The notes under the pieces are model-generated. The model was not told the origin of the DNA. It made no database searches and saw only the letters and a program-made list of their open reading frames with translations. Shown here piece by piece: positions 5,305 through 9,777 of a DNA stretch of 9,777 nt. Made by a program: the position numbers and the translations under genes. Every line of letters starts with the position of its first letter. Position 1 is the first letter of the stretch. Location: assembly GCA_002339265.1 (NCBI GenBank), contig DDKG01000009.1, forward strand, positions 1 to 9,777. The letters are read 5' to 3'. This stretch comes from Massilia sp. UBA2604 (lineage in GTDB: Bacteria; Pseudomonadota; Gammaproteobacteria; Burkholderiales; Burkholderiaceae_D).

Positions 5305-7830
5305 ATGCATATCCTCGTCATCGGCCACGGCATGGTGGGCCACAAATTCCTCGAAACCCTGGCTGCCAGCGGCCGGCAAGATCTGCGCGTGACCGTGCTC
5401 GGTGAAGAACCGCGGCCGGCCTACGACCGCGTGCACCTGTCGGAATTCTTCGCCGGGAAAAGTGCGGACGACTTGTCGCTCGTGGCGCCGGGTTTCTTTG
5501 AACGTGAAGACATGGTGCTGCGCCTGAATGCAAAGGTGGTCGGGATCGACCGCGTAGCGAAGACAGCGGCCCTGGCCGACGGTTCCTCCGTCGCTTATGA
5601 CCGCCTCGTGTTGGCAACCGGCTCCTATCCCTTCGTGCCGCCGGTGCCGGGCGCCGACCGCAAGGACTGCTTTGTTTACCGCACCATCGAAGACCTGGAA
5701 GCGATGCAGGAGGCCGGGGCGCGCTCGAAGTCGGGCGTCGTGGTCGGCGGCGGCCTGCTGGGTCTCGAATGCGCCAAGGCGCTGCGCGACCTGGGCCTGA
5801 ACGCGCACGTGGTCGAATTCGCGCCGCGCCTGATGGCGGTGCAGGTCGACGATCCCGGCGCGCGCGTGCTGCGCACCCGCATCGAAGAGCTGGGCGTCGG
5901 CGTCCATACCGGCAAGAACACGCTGGCCATCGTCGATGGCGAGGAAGCGACCCACCGCATGCAGTTCGCCGACGGCAGCCACCTGGACACCGATATGATC
6001 GTGTTCTCGGCCGGCATCCGCCCGCGCGACGAGCTGGCGAGAATTTCCGGCCTGGAGATCGGCCCGCGCGGCGGCGTGGTGATCGACGACCGCTGCCAGA
6101 CCTCGGACGCAAACATTTACGCCATCGGCGAATGCGCGTTGTGGAACGGGCAGCTGTATGGGCTGGTCGCGCCGGGATACGACATGGCGCGCACCGCGGC
6201 GCGGCACCTGCTGGGCACCGAATGCGGCTTCGCCGGCGCCGACATGAGCACCAAATTGAAGCTGATGGGCGTGGATGTGGCCAGCATCGGCGACGCCCAC
6301 GGCGCCACGCCGGGCAGCCGCAGTTATCAATTCATGGACGAGCGCAAGCAGGTGTACCGCAAGATCGTCGTTTCCAGCTGCGGCAAATACCTGCTGGGCG
6401 GCGTGCTGGTGGGTGAGGCGTCCGCCTATGGCGCGCTGCTGCAGACGATGCTGAACAAGATCGAGCTGCCGGAAGCGCCGGAATACCTGATCCTGCCCGA
6501 AACCGGCGCGGCCCGTCCGGCCATCGGCGTCGACAAGCTGCCGGCAACGGCGCAGGTCTGCTCGTGCAACGACGTCAGCAAGGGTGCGCTGTGCGAGGCA
6601 GTGGCCGGCGGCGCCACCACCATCGGCGCGCTGAAAAGCTGCACCTCGGCCGGCACCGCCTGCGGCGGCTGCGTGCCACTGGTGACGCAGGTGCTCAACG
6701 CCGAGCTGAAGAAACTGGGCGTGGCGGTCAACAACCACCTGTGCGAACACTTCCCGTACTCACGCCAGGAGCTGTACCACCTGGTGCGCGTTGAGGGCAT
6801 CAAGGACTTCGGCGAACTGCTGGCGCGTCACGGCAAGGGTCTCGGATGCGACGTCTGCAAGCCGACCGCCGCCAATATCCTGGCGTCGGTGTGGAACGAT
6901 TTCGTGTTGAAACCGAAGCACGCCAGCCTGCAGGATTCGAACGACTACTTCCTCGGTAACATCCAGAAGGACGGCACGTATTCCGTGGTGCCGCGCATGC
7001 CGGGTGGCGAAGTCACGGCGGACGGCCTGATCGCGGTGGGAATGGTGGCCAAGAAATATGGCCTGTACACCAAGATCACCGGCGGCCAGCGGGTCGACCT
7101 GTTTGGCGCCCGCGTGGACCAGCTGCCGGCGATCTGGGAAGAGCTGATAGCGGCCGGCTTCGAATCGGGCCACGCCTACGGCAAGTCGCTGCGCACCGTG
7201 AAATCCTGCGTCGGCTCGACCTGGTGCCGCTACGGCGTCGGCGACAGCGTGGGCTTCGCCATCGCGCTGGAGAACCGCTATAAAGGCTTGCGTGCACCGC
7301 ACAAGATCAAGTTCGGCGTCTCGGGCTGCACCCGCGAATGCGCCGAAGCCCAGGGCAAGGACGTCGGCCTGATCGCCACCGACAAGGGCTGGAACCTGTA
7401 CGTGTGCGGCAATGGCGGCATGAAGCCGCGCCACGCCGAGCTGATCGCCTCGAACCTGAGCGAAGCGGAGGTGGTGCGCCTGACCGACCGCTTCCTGATG
7501 TTCTACGTGCGCACCGCCGAACGCCTGCAGCGCACCAGCACCTGGCGGGAGAACCTCGAGGGCGGCCTCGATTACCTGAAAGCGGTGGTGGTCGACGACA
7601 GCCTGGGCATCGCGCAGGAACTGGAAGCGCAGATGCAGCACGTGGTCGACACCTATGCCTGCGAGTGGAAGGAAGCCGTCACCGATCCAAACGTGCGCCG
7701 CCGCTTCCGCCACTTCGTCAACAGCACGCAGGTCGACGAGAACGTCGTGTTCGTGCCCGAGCGCGGCCAGGTGCGTCCGGCCACCTTCGACGAACGCCGC
7801 CGCACCATTCCCATTGCCACCGCAGCCTAA
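5305..7830 (+). CDS. nirB: NirB, NADH-dependent nitrite reductase large subunit
   Basis: An 841-residue cytoplasmic enzyme reducing nitrite to ammonium with electrons from NAD(P)H. Domain order: an N-terminal FAD-binding fold (ILVIGHGMVGHKF, residues 3-15), an NAD-binding GGGLLG loop (148-153), and a Bfd-like [2Fe-2S] domain with C419, C421, C453 and C456. A second Bfd-like segment carries C480, C515 and C518. The sirohaem/[4Fe-4S] domain has the two signature pairs C635-x5-C641 and C675-x3-C679. Length agrees with the family (about 840-850). The start at 5305 directly precedes the FAD motif and has an AGGGAGAAGAGA ribosome binding region. The same frame is open for 112 codons upstream, but those overlap narK and are not part of the protein. 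It pairs with NirD, encoded 24 bp downstream. The N-terminal half is clearly homologous to the FAD oxidoreductase further down the operon. Confidence 0.95.
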   Translation: MHILVIGHGMVGHKFLETLAASGRQDLRVTVLGEEPRPAYDRVHLSEFFAGKSADDLSLVAPGFFEREDMVLRLNAKVVGIDRVAKTAALADGSSVAYDRLVLATGSYPFVPPVPGADRKDCFVYRTIEDLEAMQEAGARSKSGVVVGGGLLGLECAKALRDLGLNAHVVEFAPRLMAVQVDDPGARVLRTRIEELGVGVHTGKNTLAIVDGEEATHRMQFADGSHLDTDMIVFSAGIRPRDELARISGLEIGPRGGVVIDDRCQTSDANIYAIGECALWNGQLYGLVAPGYDMARTAARHLLGTECGFAGADMSTKLKLMGVDVASIGDAHGATPGSRSYQFMDERKQVYRKIVVSSCGKYLLGGVLVGEASAYGALLQTMLNKIELPEAPEYLILPETGAARPAIGVDKLPATAQVCSCNDVSKGALCEAVAGGATTIGALKSCTSAGTACGGCVPLVTQVLNAELKKLGVAVNNHLCEHFPYSRQELYHLVRVEGIKDFGELLARHGKGLGCDVCKPTAANILASVWNDFVLKPKHASLQDSNDYFLGNIQKDGTYSVVPRMPGGEVTADGLIAVGMVAKKYGLYTKITGGQRVDLFGARVDQLPAIWEELIAAGFESGHAYGKSLRTVKSCVGSTWCRYGVGDSVGFAIALENRYKGLRAPHKIKFGVSGCTRECAEAQGKDVGLIATDKGWNLYVCGNGGMKPRHAELIASNLSEAEVVRLTDRFLMFYVRTAERLQRTSTWRENLEGGLDYLKAVVVDDSLGIAQELEAQMQHVVDTYACEWKEAVTDPNVRRRFRHFVNSTQVDENVVFVPERGQVRPATFDERRRTIPIATAA

Positions 7831-7854
7831 TTCAGCCATATCAGGAGATCTGTC

Positions 7855-8202
7855 ATGCACCGTGACCTGCAACTCGACAACTGGACCGCGATCTGCAAGC
7901 TGGACGAAATCGTGCCCGACACCGGCGTCTGTGCCTTGCTGAACGGCCGCCAGGTGGCCGTGTTCCGCGTCGGCGGCGATGAGCCGAGGGTGTTCGCCAT
8001 CGATAACTACGACCCGAACTCGCAGGCCGCCGTGCTGTCGCGCGGGCTGGTGGGCAGCATCGGCGAGCGCATCGTGGTCGCGTCGCCGATCTACAAGCAG
8101 CATTTCGACCTGCAGAGCGGCGAATGCCTGGAAGCGCCGGCGCAGTCGGTGGCCAGCTATCCGGCGCGGATCGACGCCGGGCAGGTGTGGGTCGCCGCAT
8201 GA
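7855..8202 (+). CDS. nirD: NirD, nitrite reductase small subunit (Rieske-like fold)
   Basis: A 115-residue partner of NirB. It has the Rieske-type ferredoxin fold of the NirD family, with the recognisable stretches VCALLNGRQVAVFRV and VFAIDNYDPNSQAAVLSRG, then VASPIYKQHFDLQSGECLE. The Cys-His ligand pairs of true Rieske proteins are absent, as is normal for NirD, so it should bind no [2Fe-2S] cluster and act as a structural or activity-supporting subunit. An AGGAGA ribosome binding site precedes the ATG. Its TGA overlaps the start of the next gene as ATGA, implying translational coupling. Confidence 0.93.
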   Translation: MHRDLQLDNWTAICKLDEIVPDTGVCALLNGRQVAVFRVGGDEPRVFAIDNYDPNSQAAVLSRGLVGSIGERIVVASPIYKQHFDLQSGECLEAPAQSVASYPARIDAGQVWVAA

Positions 8203-9416
8203 AGCCATCATTGGTCGTGGTCGGCAACGGCATGGCCGGCATGCGCACCGTCGAGGAGCTGCTGGCGCTGGCGCCCGGGCTGTACGACATCACCGTGTTC
8301 GGCGCCGAGCCGCGCGTGAACTACAACCGCATCATGCTGTCGCCCGTGCTGGCCGGCGAAAAGACGGCGGAAGAGATCGTGCTGCATCCGCGCAGCTGGT
8401 ACGAAGAGCACGGCATCACCCTGCATGCGGGGGATCCGGTGGTGGCGATCGACCGCAAGCGGCGCATCGTGCGCGCGCAGTCGGGCCGGGAAGTGGCATA
8501 CGACCGTCTGCTGCTGGCGACCGGCTCGCAACCCTTCATCGTGCCGGTGCCGGGCGCCGACCTGCCTGGCGTGGTGGGCTTCCGCGACCTGGACGACGTC
8601 GACACCATGCTGCAGGCGGCGCGCGAAGGCCGGCATGCGGTCGTGATCGGCGGCGGCCTGCTCGGGCTGGAAGCGGCCAACGGCCTGCTTCGGCGCGGCA
8701 TGGACGTCACCGTGGTGCACCTGACCGGGAGCCTGCTCAACCAGCAGCTCGACGTCGACGCTTCGCTGCTGCTCAAGGGCGCGCTGGAAGGGCGCGGCCT
8801 GCGCATCCGGCTCGGCGCCGAGACCGAAGCCATCCTCGGCGACGGCAAGGTTCAGAAGGTGCGGTTCAAGGACGGCGCCGAGGCGCCGGCCGACCTGGTG
8901 GTGATGGCGGCCGGCGTGCGTCCGAATGTGGTGCTGGCGCGTGCGGCCGGCCTGCACGTCGAGCGCGCCATCGTGGTCGACGACACCCTGCAGAGCTATG
9001 ACCCGCGCGTGTACGCGGTGGGCGAATGCGTCCAGCACCGCAAGGCGACTTTCGGCCTGGTGGCGCCGATCTGGGACCAGGCGCGCGTGTGCGCCGCCCA
9101 CCTGGCCGGCCTGGGCCATCGTCGCTACGTGCAGCAGGCCACCGCCACCAAATTGAAAGTCACTGGCATCGACCTGTATTCGGCCGGCGACATCGTTGGC
9201 GGGCCGGCCACGCAAGACCTGGTGCTGCGCGACCGCCGCGCCGGCGTCTATAAACGCCTGGTGCTCGAGGGGAACCGCATCACCGGCGCCGTGCTGTACG
9301 GCGACGTGGCGGATGGACCCTGGTATTTCGACCTGATCCAGCGCGGGGCCGACGTGTCGGCGCTGCGCGATCGATTGTTGTTCGGGCCTGCACTATGTGA
9401 AGCGCAGGCCGCGTAG
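8199..9416 (+). CDS. NirB-like FAD/NAD(P)H oxidoreductase, likely electron-transfer subunit for nitrate reductase
   Basis: A 405-residue flavoprotein starting at the ATG that overlaps the nirD stop. It has an FAD-binding N-terminus (VVVGNGMAGM, residues 6-15), the LATGSQPF loop, and an NAD(P)-binding GGGLLG loop at 151-156. The second FAD-contact stretch YAVGECVQHRKATFGLVAPIWDQA follows, then a rubredoxin-reductase-like C-terminus. It lines up along its whole length with the first 400 or so residues of NirB but lacks the Bfd [2Fe-2S] and sirohaem domains. It sits between nirD and nasA in an assimilation operon, so the most likely job is passing NAD(P)H electrons to NasA, as for NasC of Klebsiella. 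The protein is shorter than Klebsiella NasC as I recall it, so I leave the symbol blank. An alternative is an accessory reductase for NirBD. The open frame upstream of 8199 lies within nirD and is not used. Confidence 0.85.
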   Translation: MKPSLVVVGNGMAGMRTVEELLALAPGLYDITVFGAEPRVNYNRIMLSPVLAGEKTAEEIVLHPRSWYEEHGITLHAGDPVVAIDRKRRIVRAQSGREVAYDRLLLATGSQPFIVPVPGADLPGVVGFRDLDDVDTMLQAAREGRHAVVIGGGLLGLEAANGLLRRGMDVTVVHLTGSLLNQQLDVDASLLLKGALEGRGLRIRLGAETEAILGDGKVQKVRFKDGAEAPADLVVMAAGVRPNVVLARAAGLHVERAIVVDDTLQSYDPRVYAVGECVQHRKATFGLVAPIWDQARVCAAHLAGLGHRRYVQQATATKLKVTGIDLYSAGDIVGGPATQDLVLRDRRAGVYKRLVLEGNRITGAVLYGDVADGPWYFDLIQRGADVSALRDRLLFGPALCEAQAA

Positions 9417-9429
9417 AAGAGAGTCACTT

Positions 9430-9777
9430 ATGTCGCACATGCCGATCCCGCTGCAAGAAGTCCGCACCACCTGTCCCTATTGCGGCGTCGGCTGCGGCGT
9501 CAAGGCCACGCCGCTGGGCGATGGCGGTGCGCTGATCGAGGGCGATGCCGGCCACGCGGCCAACCGCGGCCGCCTGTGCGTCAAGGGTGCGGCCCTGGGC
9601 GAGACGCTGGGCCTGGACGGCCGCCTGCTGTACCCGGCCATTCGTCGCGACGGTGCCATGGCGCGCGCCAGCTGGAGCGAGGCGCTGGACACCGTCGCCG
9701 ACGGTTTCAAGCGCATCATCGCCGAACACGGGCCGGATGCGGTGGCGTTGTACGTGTCGGGCCAGATCCTCACCGAG
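9430..9777 (+). CDS. nasA: NasA, assimilatory nitrate reductase catalytic subunit, N-terminal 116 codons, runs off right edge
   Basis: The frame stays open from the ATG at 9430 to the end of the window. Residues 15-50 hold the N-terminal [4Fe-4S] motif of molybdopterin oxidoreductases: C15-x2-C18-x3-C22-x27-C50, in the contexts TTCPYCGVGCGVKA and RGRLCVKG. Lys52, just after the fourth cysteine, is the residue usually placed on the electron path to the molybdenum cofactor. LLYPAIRRDG and ASWSEALDTVADGF follow, as is typical of the NasA/NapA group. There is no twin-arginine signal, which fits the cytoplasmic assimilatory enzyme rather than periplasmic NapA. The start is 13 bp after the flavoprotein stop with a modest AGAAGAGAG ribosome binding region; a second in-frame ATG lies three codons later. 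Whether the protein carries a C-terminal Bfd [2Fe-2S] domain cannot be seen. Confidence 0.92.
   Translation, partial: MSHMPIPLQEVRTTCPYCGVGCGVKATPLGDGGALIEGDAGHAANRGRLCVKGAALGETLGLDGRLLYPAIRRDGAMARASWSEALDTVADGFKRIIAEHGPDAVALYVSGQILTE

Noticed and set aside
5287..8211. Two long leftward open frames (487 and 483 codons) opposite nirB and nirD
   Set aside because: Their His/Ala/Gln/Arg-rich translations are typical shadows of GC-rich genes, while the sense strand encodes unmistakable NirB and NirD.

Overview
The window is GC-rich (roughly two thirds G+C by eye) with strongly GC-biased third codon positions. Gene content and order resemble nitrate-assimilation regions of Betaproteobacteria, and an Oxalobacteraceae (Massilia-like) host is my best guess. 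That assignment is inferred from style and family resemblance only; there is no rRNA or marker gene here.

Left part (1-1897). A leftward gene runs off the left edge and encodes an exported S9-family serine peptidase, of which the signal peptide and part of the beta-propeller are visible. Next come two very small leftward ORFs (38 and 35 codons) with their own ribosome binding sites, a good sigma70-type promoter upstream and two strong stem-loops downstream. I do not recognise either product. They are divergent from the nitrate genes, with about 230 bp between.

Right part (1898-9777). All genes point right and form a nitrate/nitrite assimilation system. nasT (ANTAR antiterminator) and nasS (cytoplasmic nitrate/nitrite sensor) come first. 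After a 263-bp control region come narK (nitrate/nitrite transporter), nirB and nirD (NADH-dependent sirohaem nitrite reductase), a 405-residue NirB-like FAD/NAD(P) oxidoreductase that is probably the electron donor to nitrate reductase, and the start of nasA (molybdenum nitrate reductase), which is cut by the right edge. Spacing within narK-nasA is 14, 24, -4 and 13 bp, so this is very likely one operon.

The best part of the window is the control region at 3729-3991. It contains a cluster of NtrC-like half-sites, an exact sigma54 -24/-12 promoter (3829-3844), and a leader with two consecutive hexaloop hairpins. Both loops begin AACG and carry the A1/G4 signature recognised by ANTAR proteins. 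The second hairpin overlaps the 5' arm of a strong intrinsic terminator that ends 12 bp before the narK start codon. This predicts two-step control: NtrC/sigma54 starts transcription under nitrogen limitation, and NasT, released from NasS by nitrate or nitrite, binds the hexaloops and prevents termination.
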